Made by a program: the position numbers and the translations under genes. 64,000 nt of DNA, taken from Rhodothermales bacterium. GTDB taxonomy: Bacteria; Bacteroidota; Rhodothermia; Rhodothermales; JAHQVL01. How positions within the stretch are numbered: position 1 is the first letter of the stretch; each line of letters begins with the position of its first letter. Below the pieces are notes generated by a model. The model did no database searches. It saw nothing but the letters and a program-made list of their open reading frames with translations, and was not told the DNA's origin. The stretch covers positions 62,001-126,000 of the forward strand of contig JAWKNW010000009.1 of assembly GCA_041391505.1 (NCBI GenBank). Reading direction: 5' to 3'. Positions 7,995 through 16,800 of this stretch are shown piece by piece.

Positions 7995-8837
7995 ATGTCA
8001 GGAATCATACTCGATGGGAAAGCGCTCGCGCGGCACATGGAAGCGGATCTCTCCGCCCGCGTCGAACGCATCAAGGCACGAACGAACGGACGGACGCCCA
8101 TCCTGGCGACGATCCTCGTCGGCGACGACCCCGCCTCCGCCACCTACGTGCGGATGAAGGGCAACGCGTGTGAGCGAATCGGCATGACATCGGAGCGGGT
8201 CATCCTGCCCGAGTCGACGACGACGGAGCAGCTGCTGGCCGAGATCGACCGGCTCAACGCGGACGCCAATGTGCACGGCATCCTCCTCCAGCATCCGGTG
8301 CCGGCGCAGATCGACGAGCGGGCGTGTTTCGACCGCATCGCGCTCGGGAAGGACGTGGACGGCGTCACGACGCTGGGATTCGGGCGGATGGCGATGAACG
8401 AGGACGCGTTCGGCTCGGCGACGCCGGCGGGCATCATGCGGCTGCTGCAGCATTACGAGATTCCGATGGAAGGAAAACACGCGGTGGTCGTCGGCCGCAG
8501 TCCGATCCTCGGGAAGCCGATGGCCTTCATGCTGCTCAACGCGAACGCCACGGTCACGATCTGCCATTCGCGCACGCGGGACCTGCCGTCGCTCGTGCGC
8601 CAGGCGGACATCGTCGTGGGCGCCGTCGGCCGGCCGGAGTTTATCCGGGGGGAATGGATCAAGGACGGCGCCGTCGTGGTGGATGCCGGCTACAATCCGG
8701 GCCCCGTCGGCGACATCGAACTGCAAGCGGTCGTGGATCGCTGCGCGGCGTACACCCCGGTGCCCGGCGGGGTGGGGCCGATGACGATCGCGACGCTGAT
8801 GGCGCAGACCGTGGAAGCGGCGGAGAAGGCGGTTTAG
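7995..8837 (+). CDS. folD: Bifunctional methylene-THF dehydrogenase / methenyl-THF cyclohydrolase
   Basis: FolD interconverts 5,10-methylene-, methenyl- and 10-formyl-tetrahydrofolate in the cytoplasm using NADP+. It is 280 residues from the ATG at 7995, the normal length. The folate-site segment SATYVRMKGNACERIGM carries the catalytic tyrosine and lysine. The loop KDVDGVTT and the dinucleotide-binding signature VVVGRSPILGKPMA are clear, and the C-terminal PVPGGVGPMTIATLM is diagnostic. Upstream in-frame sequence to 7920 is proline/arginine-rich and unlikely to be translated. A weak hairpin follows at 8858-8882. Confidence 0.97.
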   Translation: MSGIILDGKALARHMEADLSARVERIKARTNGRTPILATILVGDDPASATYVRMKGNACERIGMTSERVILPESTTTEQLLAEIDRLNADANVHGILLQHPVPAQIDERACFDRIALGKDVDGVTTLGFGRMAMNEDAFGSATPAGIMRLLQHYEIPMEGKHAVVVGRSPILGKPMAFMLLNANATVTICHSRTRDLPSLVRQADIVVGAVGRPEFIRGEWIKDGAVVVDAGYNPGPVGDIELQAVVDRCAAYTPVPGGVGPMTIATLMAQTVEAAEKAV

Positions 8838-9139
8838 GCAGTTCTGCCCAAACTTTTGCTTCGATTTAACAGGGATCGAAGCGCTTTCTCATGCTGGGCG
8901 ATGCATCTGATAAATCCATCCTATATATTCCGAACCGGACACCACCACCTACCTGTTTTGGCCCCATGCACAGCCAGTTGCGTTGGAAAGCGACACCGCG
9001 CTGCTCCCCGGTCGACGTGCTCCCTGTTCCATATGTTGACGGGAGCTGCTTTTGCCCCGGCAAGGCGTGTCGCCGGCCATTCAGGGTTCCGATCGCAGGA
9101 TTGGACGCTCTCCCCACCCTTTCCCTGATGGATTAGTCT
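8838..9139 (+). other. Intergenic region / possible long leader of the antiporter gene
   Basis: These 302 bases contain no convincing gene; the short open frames are unlike neighbouring codon use. A hairpin at 8858-8882 (GCTTCGAT, 9-base loop, ATCGAAGC) follows folD and could end its transcript weakly, although the downstream sequence is GCTTTCTC rather than a T-run. The remainder, directly upstream of a Na+/H+ antiporter, is long enough to hold a structured leader, but I recognise no known riboswitch. Confidence 0.5.
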
Positions 9140-10642
9140 GTGCGTATGGATCGCCTATCTGGATCGAGATGGCTCGTGCCGAGCCAGCGTGTGTTCGCTC
9201 TGGCGCTCATCGTCCTGTTATCCGTGTTTGTCCTGAGTGCGCCGGCGTACGCGGCGACGCAGGAGGCGCCGGCGACCGAGGAAGCCCATGCGGCCGCTCA
9301 GGCCCATGCGCACGTCGACCCGCCCCAGTGGCTCATCATCCCGTTCGTGCTCCTCCTGATCATGATCGCGACGGGGCCGATTTTTTATTCGCACCACTGG
9401 CATCACAACTACCCCCGCTATTCGATCGCGCTCGGGCTGCTGGTCGCCGGCTACTACATCGCGACCTCCAACGTGTCGCCGCTGCTCCATGCGATCGAGG
9501 AATATTTCTCGTTCATCGCGCTGGTGGCCTCGCTGTTTATCGCCGCGAGCGGCATCTTTCTGAATATCAACGCCCGGAGCACGCCGCTCAACAATGTGCT
9601 GCTGTTGTTCGTGGGCGCGCTGGTCGCCAACCTGATCGCAACGACGGGGTCGGCGATGCTGTTCATCCGGAGCTACATGCGGCTCAACGCCGGTCGCATC
9701 CGGGCGTATCACATCGTCTTTTTCATTTTTATCGTGGCGAATATCGGCGGGGCGCTCACGCCCATCGGCGATCCGCCGCTTTTCCTGGGCTTCCTGCGCG
9801 GCGTGCCGTTTTTCTGGACGCTGACGCACGTCTGGTACATCTGGCTGCCGGCCACCGCCATGGTGCTGCTGGTCTTTTATGTGCTCGACTCCCGCAACAA
9901 AGACCAGGGGCCCACGCCCGACCCCACGAAGCCGACGGTCAGCATCCGCGGCAAGTTCAATTTCATCTGGGTCGCCATCATCATCGTGCTGGTGTTCGTG
10001 GATCCGAACGTGCTGCCGTTCGTGCCGGACCTGCACGAGAGTTTCCACATTCCGATCGGCATCCGCGAACTGCTCATGTTCGGCGTGGCCTTCCTCGCCT
10101 ACCGGTTCGCGGACAAGGAATGCCTCGAGCAGAACGACTTTTCGTTCGAGCCCATCCGGGAGGTGGCGTGGCTGTTCCTGGGGATTTTCGCGACGATGCA
10201 GCCGGCGTTGCAGCTGATCAGCAGCTTCGCCCGCGAGAACGCGGACTCCCTCGGCGTCAGCGTCTTCTACTGGGGTACAGGTTCGCTCTCGGGCATCCTG
10301 GATAACGCGCCTACCTACCTCAACTTTGTCTCCGCGGCCATGGGCAAGTTCGGGCTCGACGTCAATGTGGCGATGGACGTGAAGCACTTCGCGGCGGTCG
10401 ACATGGGCGGCGAGCTCTCGTGGTATTACCTCCAGGCCATCTCCGTGGCGGCCGTATTCTTCGGGGCGCTGACGTACATCGGGAATGCGCCCAACTTCAT
10501 GGTGAAGGCCATCGCCGAGGGCAATGGCGTCCGTACGCCCTCGTTTTTTGCCTATGTGGCCCGCTACTCCGTCCCGGTGCTCATCCCGATCTTCCTGATA
10601 ATCTGGGTCGTGTTTTACAGCGGGTGGGTCGTCGTTCACTGA
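9140..10642 (+). CDS. nhaD: Sodium:proton antiporter, NhaD / ion-transporter superfamily
   Basis: This is a membrane protein of about 500 residues with roughly 12 hydrophobic helices. It is preceded by a signal-peptide-like segment (to about residue 38, APAYA) and a His/Ala-rich linker. The motif NIGGALTPIGDPPLFLGFL is characteristic of NhaD-type Na+/H+ antiporters in the ArsB/NhaD superfamily. A second repeat-like segment, TGSLSGILDNAPTYLNF, carries the equivalent re-entrant region. It probably exchanges Na+ (or Li+) for H+ at the inner membrane and would work alongside the Na+-NQR pump in sodium cycling (inference). The start is GTG at 9140 or ATG at 9146; neither has a clear Shine-Dalgarno sequence. 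Confidence 0.85.
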   Translation: MRMDRLSGSRWLVPSQRVFALALIVLLSVFVLSAPAYAATQEAPATEEAHAAAQAHAHVDPPQWLIIPFVLLLIMIATGPIFYSHHWHHNYPRYSIALGLLVAGYYIATSNVSPLLHAIEEYFSFIALVASLFIAASGIFLNINARSTPLNNVLLLFVGALVANLIATTGSAMLFIRSYMRLNAGRIRAYHIVFFIFIVANIGGALTPIGDPPLFLGFLRGVPFFWTLTHVWYIWLPATAMVLLVFYVLDSRNKDQGPTPDPTKPTVSIRGKFNFIWVAIIIVLVFVDPNVLPFVPDLHESFHIPIGIRELLMFGVAFLAYRFADKECLEQNDFSFEPIREVAWLFLGIFATMQPALQLISSFARENADSLGVSVFYWGTGSLSGILDNAPTYLNFVSAAMGKFGLDVNVAMDVKHFAAVDMGGELSWYYLQAISVAAVFFGALTYIGNAPNFMVKAIAEGNGVRTPSFFAYVARYSVPVLIPIFLIIWVVFYSGWVVVH

Positions 10643-10663
10643 GTCGCTTCGGTCGGTAGCAAC

Positions 10664-11224
10664 ATGGAATCACTCATCCGGGATCTCATCCCCCACGATC
10701 CGACCGTCGGGCTCTACGTGGCGCCCGACATCCCGTCGAAAAAAGTGCAGAACGCGCTGGCCGACTACGCGAAGAAGCTCCATCACAGCGAGGTCATCGC
10801 CCTGTACGACGCGACGCTGCTGGGATCGGGGAAAGACGGCGCGGTGTTCACGGCCGACCGGGTCGTGTTTCAGAACAACAACCTCGAGCCGGCGCATGAA
10901 GTCCTCTACACCGATCTGGTCGCCGTACGCCCCAAGCGGAAACTGATGGGGGGGCAAAAGCTCGAACTCGACGTCAACCGCGGCCGCGCGACGATCGAAC
11001 TGGCGATCGACTTTTCCGGCAAACCCGAAGCCGCCACCTACGTCACCCGGTTTCTGGAAGAAGCGCTCAATCGGGTCGCCGCCCGCGAGATGGACGATCG
11101 CCGACCCGATGCCGGCGGGGATACCGATTATACCGCCGTGGAGCAGGCCCTCAATGAACTCGTCCGCAAAGGGCAACTCTCCCCCCGCGACCGCCGCCTG
11201 ATGCTCGACACGATCGCGAAGTAA
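10664..11224 (+). CDS. Hypothetical protein with PH/GRAM-like N-terminal region, 186 aa
   Basis: This cytoplasmic-looking protein has no membrane helix or signal peptide. The first 130 residues resemble bacterial PH/GRAM-like folds in pattern: short beta strands such as EVIALYDATLLGSG and GAVFTADRVVF, then a helix after IDFSGKPEAATYV. I see only a general resemblance and no diagnostic motif. The C-terminus (ALNELVRKGQLSPRD) looks like a short SHOCT-like helical tail. It lies 21 bases after the antiporter gene on the same strand and may share its transcript. The function is unknown. Confidence 0.72.
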   Translation: MESLIRDLIPHDPTVGLYVAPDIPSKKVQNALADYAKKLHHSEVIALYDATLLGSGKDGAVFTADRVVFQNNNLEPAHEVLYTDLVAVRPKRKLMGGQKLELDVNRGRATIELAIDFSGKPEAATYVTRFLEEALNRVAAREMDDRRPDAGGDTDYTAVEQALNELVRKGQLSPRDRRLMLDTIAK

Positions 11225-11296
11225 CCGACCTCGTGCGCCGGCATCTCGCCCGCGCGAGGAGGTTCGGATGCCGGGTACAGGGATGCCGGCTCGCCG

Positions 11297-11336
11297 GTCA
11301 AAAACACGGATTTTCGGGATAAATCCTGCATCTTGC
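11297..11336 (+). repeat. Hairpin element copy 1 (GTCAAAAAC-type)
   Basis: The element begins GTCAAAAACACGG. It contains a stem GGATTT/AAATCC around the loop TCGGGAT and ends in TGCATCTT. A second, diverged copy lies 169 bases downstream at 11466. Confidence 0.5.
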
Positions 11337-11465
11337 CTCCTGCGTCTCCCTCGTCGCCTCGTGGTTGTCCGCGCCGCCGCTCGCTAAGCGTCTCCCTATT
11401 TAACCGACCCTTCTGCCCACCGAGCGAGGCGCATGCGGCCCGGGATAAACGGGGCCGGATCTCGC

Positions 11466-11506
11466 GTCAAAAACCCGGGGTTTGCGGGGAGAATCCCGCG
11501 TCCTTC
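11466..11506 (+). repeat. Hairpin element copy 2 (GTCAAAAAC-type)
   Basis: This copy begins GTCAAAAACCCGG. Its stem bases differ from copy 1 but still pair through G:U wobbles (GGGGTTT with GAATCCC around GCGGGGA), followed by GCGTCCTT. Conservation of pairing despite base changes hints at a structured element, though two copies give little statistical power. Confidence 0.45.
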
Positions 11507-11620
11507 ATCCCCCGGCTCCGTGGCGTTTCGATGCGGTATCTGCCGGCGTTATTTAAGTACTCGCTGCGGTGCCGATACCTCTGGTTAGTTTGACACCCCG
11601 ATCACAAAATCGATCTAACC

Positions 11621-12364
11621 ATGAGTCGGATTAAACCTGAAGAATTACCTGCTCCGAAGCGGGTTTCGAAACGTCGCTCGCAGGAGCTTTACGGTAAGTT
11701 CTCCGTGACTGGCGCCAGCAAATACGACCGCTACGTCGCGGCCGCTCGCGAACTCGCTCCGGGCGAAAGCCTGGAAGTGATCGAACTTCCGGAAAACGTC
11801 ATCACGAGCATCCAGAAGAAGTTTCGTGAGAAAGGCCTCGTGCCGGCGAAGGGCTTCTACGCCATGAGCAAGACGGTGGGCGGTGAATCGAAGGGCAACA
11901 AGTCCCTCCTCATCGGTCGCTACACGGCGCCGGTCAAGGCCAGCGCGAAGCCGAAGAAGGCCGCCGCCAAGAAGGCTGCGGCTCCGAAGAAGGCTGCGGC
12001 TCCGAAGGCTGCTGCTCCGAAGAAGGCTGCGGCTCCGAAGGCTGCGGCTCCGAAGAAGGCTGCCGCTCCGAAGGCTGCTGCTCCGAAGAAGGCTGCTGCT
12101 CCGAAGAAGGCTGCTGCTCCGAAGAAGGCCGCTGCTCCGAAGAAGGCGGCTGCGCCGAAGGCTGCTGCTCCGAAGAAGGCGGCTGCGCCGAAGGCTGCGG
12201 CTCCGAAGAAGGCTGCCGCTCCGAAGAAGGCTGCCGCTCCGAAGAAGGCGCGCGCCAAATCCGTTACCCCGCGCCGCACCCGTGTCAAAAAGACGGTTGC
12301 AACGCCCGCGACGCCGGTGGCGTCCCCGGAAGTGCGGACAAATGGTTCGCCGGTTGCCGCATAA
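11621..12364 (+). CDS. Histone H1-like basic DNA-binding protein with Ala/Lys/Pro repeats
   Basis: This 247-residue protein has a globular N-terminal 100 residues (SKYDRYVAAARELAPGESL and following). A roughly 100-residue tail then repeats AAAPKK/AAAPKA, ending in a short basic segment (RAKSVTPRRTRVKK). The tail composition (Ala, Lys, Pro) is that of bacterial H1/HC1-like nucleoid proteins, so nonspecific DNA binding and compaction is the likely role. The N-terminal domain is not one I can name with certainty. The DNA of the tail is a near-perfect 15-base minisatellite, so length variation between strains is likely. A strong terminator follows the stop. Confidence 0.85.
   Translation: MSRIKPEELPAPKRVSKRRSQELYGKFSVTGASKYDRYVAAARELAPGESLEVIELPENVITSIQKKFREKGLVPAKGFYAMSKTVGGESKGNKSLLIGRYTAPVKASAKPKKAAAKKAAAPKKAAAPKAAAPKKAAAPKAAAPKKAAAPKAAAPKKAAAPKKAAAPKKAAAPKKAAAPKAAAPKKAAAPKAAAPKKAAAPKKAAAPKKARAKSVTPRRTRVKKTVATPATPVASPEVRTNGSPVAA
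11966..12248 (+). repeat. 15-base minisatellite inside the H1-like gene
   Basis: Tandem copies of GCTGCTCCGAAGAAG and the variant GCTCCGAAGGCTGCT encode the AAAPKK/AAAPKA tail. The high DNA identity between units, beyond what the protein needs, indicates recent expansion by slippage or recombination. Confidence 0.85.
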
Positions 12365-12377
12365 GCAATTCGGTACA

Positions 12378-12410
12378 ACCAGGCCCGCTTCGGCGGGCTT
12401 TTTTTTTGCC
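12378..12410 (+). terminator. Rho-independent terminator after the H1-like gene
   Basis: GCCCGC, loop TTCG, GCGGGC is followed by nine T residues, 20 bases after the stop codon at 12364. This is a textbook intrinsic terminator on the plus strand. Confidence 0.93.
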
Positions 12411-12551
12411 CGTGCCCCGGAGGTCCGCGGATGCCGGCCTTCCCGGTGACCGGTCGGGGCATCCCGTAAGCCCTTCTCTCAGAACAGGATCGTCGTTCGT
12501 ACGTACCAGTTGCACTCTGACGGTACCGATAATCAACTTTCGAGGAGAATT

Positions 12552-13163
12552 ATGGCCTTTGTGCTTCCCGACCTACCCTACGCCCACGACGCGCTTGAAC
12601 CGCATATCGATGCACGGACGATGCAGATTCACCACGGCAAGCACCATCAGGGCTACGTGAACAATCTCAACGCCGCGCTCGAAGGCCACGCCGACCTGCA
12701 GGGCAAGTCCCTCGAGGCGCTGCTGCGCGGCATCGACCAGGTGCCCGAAGCGATCCGCGTCGCCGTGCGCAACAACGGCGGCGGACATGCCAACCACAGC
12801 CTGTTCTGGACCGTGATGTCCCCCAACGGCGGCGGCGCGCCGAGCGGCGCCCTGGGCAACGCCATCACGAGCGCCTTCGGTTCGTTCGACGCGTTCAAGG
12901 ACGCTTTCGCCAAGGCCGCGGCCACCCGTTTCGGCAGCGGCTGGGCGTGGCTGGTGGTGGACAAGAGCGGCAAGCTCCAGGTATACAGCACGGCGAATCA
13001 GGACAGCCCGCTGATGCAGGGCGATCGTCCGATTCTCGGCATCGATGTGTGGGAGCATGCCTACTACCTGAATTATCAGAATCGCCGGCCCGACTACATC
13101 GGTGCGTTCTGGAACGTCGTGGACTGGGACACGGTCGCCAAGAACTTCGCGGCGGCTTCGTGA
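12552..13163 (+). CDS. sodA: Superoxide dismutase, Mn/Fe type (Mn-like)
   Basis: This enzyme dismutates superoxide to hydrogen peroxide and oxygen in the cytoplasm. It is 203 residues, with an AGGAGA Shine-Dalgarno sequence about 6 bases before the ATG. The metal ligands are visible: the first His in MQIHHGKHHQGY, the second in NNGGGHANHSLFW, and the Asp and His in GIDVWEHAYY. The glycine-rich NNGGGHANHS and the ANQDSPL glutamine are typical of manganese rather than iron forms, though cambialistic activity cannot be excluded. A 30-bp palindrome follows the gene and probably terminates it. Confidence 0.97.
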   Translation: MAFVLPDLPYAHDALEPHIDARTMQIHHGKHHQGYVNNLNAALEGHADLQGKSLEALLRGIDQVPEAIRVAVRNNGGGHANHSLFWTVMSPNGGGAPSGALGNAITSAFGSFDAFKDAFAKAAATRFGSGWAWLVVDKSGKLQVYSTANQDSPLMQGDRPILGIDVWEHAYYLNYQNRRPDYIGAFWNVVDWDTVAKNFAAAS

Positions 13164-13188
13164 TCGGTCCGACGTATTGCGAATGACA

Positions 13189-13218
13189 CGAAAGGGCAAC
13201 GCATGCGTTGCCCTTTCG
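13189..13218. terminator. 30-bp perfect palindrome after sodA
   Basis: The 15-base half-site CGAAAGGGCAACGCA is followed immediately by its exact reverse complement, giving a loop-less 30-bp palindrome 25 bases after the sodA stop. As RNA it would form a very strong hairpin ending CCCUUUCG, so an imperfect intrinsic terminator is the likely role. It overlaps the first candidate start codon (13203) of the downstream transferase gene. Confidence 0.6.
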
Positions 13219-13859
13219 ATCTTCTGCCCGCGATGGACTTACCCGAAGGCATATACGTTCACTCGGTAACCGACGCCGGCGTCCCCCCGGACGCGGCGGC
13301 GCGCTTCCTCGCTCCGGAGGAACTTGATCGGTGGGAACGCTTTGGCCTGGAAAAGCGCCGGCGCGAATTTCTGCTCGGCCGGGTCGCCCTGAGAACCCTG
13401 CTGGCCGACCGTTTCGAGGGCGAGCCGGTGACCTTCCCGGTTCGCGTGGCGGACGACGGCGCCGTCGAATTGCCGGCGACCGGTTGGGGCGCCTCCGTCG
13501 CCCATTCAGGCGATCGCGCCGTCGCGGCGATCAACGCCGCGGGCCCGATCGGGGTCGATATCGAACGCGTCCAGCCCCGCCATGCCGGCTTGCCCGGGTT
13601 TTTGCTGCATCCGGGCGAGAAACTCCTGCTCGACACGGGCGATCCGGATGACACGCTCATCCTGGTGTGGACGCTCAAGGAAGCCGTGCTGAAAGCGATG
13701 CGCACGGGCTTCCGCACGTCGCCCAAACACCTCAAGGTGGACCTCGATCCGCCGGCGGGGCGCGCGACGGTCACGGTGAAAGAACAGCAGCTCTGGCAGG
13801 CGCGTTTCGAGAAACGTGACGCCTATTATGTCTCGGTCGCTTTTCAGGCCGCTCCCTAG
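13203..13859 (+). CDS. 4'-phosphopantetheinyl transferase superfamily protein
   Basis: It transfers the phosphopantetheine arm of CoA to carrier-protein serines. It is 218 residues and shows the family motifs: the substrate-side SVAHSGDRAVAAI, the Mg-binding GVDIE, and WTLKEAVLKAMRTG with the catalytic Glu and Lys. The length fits the Sfp/Gsp class. The start is uncertain. ATG 13203 has AAAGGG about 7 bases upstream, but both lie inside the 30-bp palindrome, which would hide them in RNA. ATG 13233 (MDLPEGIYV) avoids this and removes ten residues. No carrier protein or synthase gene is nearby; icmF follows after 14 bases. Confidence 0.88.
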   Translation: MRCPFDLLPAMDLPEGIYVHSVTDAGVPPDAAARFLAPEELDRWERFGLEKRRREFLLGRVALRTLLADRFEGEPVTFPVRVADDGAVELPATGWGASVAHSGDRAVAAINAAGPIGVDIERVQPRHAGLPGFLLHPGEKLLLDTGDPDDTLILVWTLKEAVLKAMRTGFRTSPKHLKVDLDPPAGRATVTVKEQQLWQARFEKRDAYYVSVAFQAAP

Positions 13860-13873
13860 CGTTTGTATTGATC

Positions 13874-16800
13874 ATGGAAGAGCAACCCTACAAACCGAAA
13901 CACCCCATCCGTTTCGTTACCGCCGCAAGTCTGTTTGATGGCCACGACGCGGCCATCAATATCATCCGCCGCATGCTGCAGCAGTCCGGCGCCGAGGTGA
14001 TCCATCTCGGGCACAACCGGTCTGTCCGCGAAATCGTGGATACGGCCATCCAGGAGGACGCGCAGGGGATTGCGATCTCGTCCTACCAGGGAGGCCACGT
14101 CGAGTACTTCATGTACATGTACGATCTCCTCAAGCAGCGGAACGCCGGCCACATCAAGATCTTCGGCGGCGGCGGCGGCGTGATCGTGCCGGCGGAAATC
14201 GAGCGTCTGGAGGCCTACGGCATTGCGCGGATCTTCTCGCCCGACGACGGCATGCGGATGGGGCTGCAGGGGATGATCGATTACATGCTCGAGGCGTGCG
14301 ACGCCCCGGCCGTATCGCTCAACGGCGCCTGGGAGCAGATCCGCGACCGGCGCCCCGCGGTCATCGCGCGCGCGCTGACGGCGGTCGAGTCGCACGCGAT
14401 GAACGCGGTGCCGGCCGGCGACGACACCCTCGAACTGTCCTGGCTCGGGATGATCGAAGAGGCGGCGCATCATGCGCCGGTGGTGGGGATCACGGGCACC
14501 GGCGGCGCCGGCAAGTCGACGCTGACCGACGAACTCGTCCGCCGCTTTCTGACGGATTTTTCGGACCTCCAGATCGCGGTGCTGTCCGTCGACCCGACCA
14601 AGCGCAGCACCGGTGGCGCGCTCCTCGGGGACCGGATCCGGATGAACGCGATCTACGGACAGCACACGGAACGCGTCTACATGCGCTCCTTTGCCACGCG
14701 CCAGGCCCACCGGGCCACCTCACAGGCGTTGCTCGACAGCATTCACGTGTGCCAGGTGGCCGGCTACGACCTCATCATCCTCGAAACGGCCGGCATCGGC
14801 CAGAGCGACACCGAGATCACCGACCTCACCGATCTGTCTATCTACGTGATGACGCACGACTTCGGCGCGCCCACGCAGCTCGAAAAGATCGGGATGCTGG
14901 ATGTGGCGGATTTTGTCGTCCTCAACAAGTTCGAGAAGCGCGGAAGCCAGGACGGGTTGCGCGACATCCGCAAGCAGTTCCAGCGCAACCGCCGGCTCTG
15001 GGAGACGCCTCCCGACAAGCTGCCCGTGTACCCGACGATGGCTTCCCAGTTCAACGATCCGGGCGTGACGCGGCTGTATCTCGCCCTGCTCGACACGTTG
15101 AACGGACGGTTTGACTTCAACCGCCCGTCGAGCGTCTATGGCCACGAGACCCTGCCCGACGAAGCCGAGATCGCGGATCGCGCCATCATCCCGCCCCGCC
15201 GGCAACGTTATCTCGGCGATGTGGCGGACACGTGCCGCGCCTACCGCTCCAATGCCGAGGAACAGGTGCGCATCGCGCGCAAGTGGGGCGAAGCCCGCGG
15301 CGTGATCGCGCAGGTAGGGCAGTGGGCGCCGGACGATCGCGCCGTGCTGCTCGAACGGCTCGAGCAGATGGAACGGCACTGGTGGGACAAGCTCGATGCC
15401 CGCTCCAAACAGATCCTGACCGCCTGGGATGCGCTGGCCGAGCAGTATCGCCAGGATGCATTCACCTACACCGTGCGCGACCAGTCGATCACGGTCCCGC
15501 TCTACGCCGAGTCGCTCTCCGGCACCCGGATCCCGCGCGTCGCGCTGCCGCGTACGGAAGACCCGGGCGAGCGGCTCCGTTTCGCCCTCACCGAAAATGT
15601 GCCCGGGTACTTCCCGTATACCGCCGGCGTGTTTCCGTTCAAGCGCGCCAACGAAGACCCGACGCGCATGTTCGCCGGCGAAGGCGCTCCGGAGCGGACC
15701 AACCGGCGATTCCACCTCGTCTCCGCCGGCATGCCGGCGCGCCGGCTGTCGACCGCGTTCGACTCCGTCACGCTCTATGGCTTCGACCCCCATACCCGCC
15801 CGGATATTTACGGCAAAGTGGGCAACGCCGGCGTGTCGATCTGCACGCTCGACGACATGAAGAAGCTGTATTCCGGCTTCGACCTCTGCGACCCGGCGAC
15901 CAGCGTATCCATGACGATCAACGGCCCGGCCCCGATGCTGCTCGCCATGTTTATGAATACGGCCATCGACCAGCAGGTGGAGCGCTACCTCAAGGCCGAG
16001 GGGCGCTGGGACATCGCGCGGGCCGGCATCGCAGACTATCTCGGCGCCGGGGCGCCGTCGTACGTGCCGTTCGGGCCCGGTGGGGAAGAAGACGAATTGC
16101 CCGAGGGGCACGACGGGACCGGGCTCGGGCTCCTGGGCGTCGCCGGCTCCGACCTGATAGGCCTCGGACTCCTCACGCAGGACGAATACGACACGATCCG
16201 CAAGGTGGCCCTGCAGACCGTCCGCGGCACCGTGCAGGCAGATATCCTCAAGGAAGATCAGGCCCAGAACACGTGTATCTTCTCGACGGAGTTCGCGCTG
16301 CGCATGATGGGTGACGTGCAGCAGTATTTCATCGAGCGGGGGGTGCGCAATTATTATTCGGTCTCGATCTCCGGCTACCACATCGCGGAAGCCGGCGCGA
16401 ACCCGATTTCGCAGCTCGCCTTCACGCTCGCCAACGGGATCACGTACGTCGAGTACTACCTCTCGCGGGGGATGAAGATCGACGATTTTGCGCCCAACCT
16501 GTCGTTTTTCTTCTCGAACGGACTCGACCCCGAATACAGCGTGATCGGCCGCGTCGCCCGGCGTATCTGGGCGGTGCTGATGCGGGAGCGGTACGGTGCG
16601 AACGAACGCAGCCAGAAGCTCAAGTACCACATCCAGACCTCGGGCCGGAGCCTGCACGCGCGCGAGATCCAGTTCAACGATATCCGGACCACCCTCCAGG
16701 CGCTCATTGCCATCTACGACAACTGCAATTCACTCCATACGAACGCGTACGACGAGGCGATCACGACGCCGACCGAAGAATCGGTGCGCCGCGCGATGGC

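Larger units (their letters stand above)
11225..11620. other. Intergenic region with a duplicated hairpin element
   Basis: This 396-base region upstream of the H1-like gene contains no convincing open frame. It holds two diverged copies of a roughly 40-base element starting at 11297 and 11466 (listed separately). The last 50 bases before the ATG at 11621 should include the promoter of the H1-like gene; TTAGTTTG at about 11585 is loosely similar to a Bacteroidota -7 box, but I found no matching -33 box. Confidence 0.55.

Noticed and set aside
8856..9136. Small genes in the leader of the antiporter
   Set aside because: Several competing short frames exist and none shows a ribosome-binding site or plausible protein pattern.
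11920..12462. Antisense frame rich in FGAAAF repeats
   Set aside because: It is the mirror image of the H1-like minisatellite, without a start context or a sensible domain.
13860..13873. Cobalamin riboswitch before icmF
   Set aside because: Only 14 bases separate it from the preceding gene, which leaves no room for one.
14720..16657. A 645-residue open frame antisense to icmF
   Set aside because: icmF is unambiguous; the antisense translation lacks any recognisable pattern.
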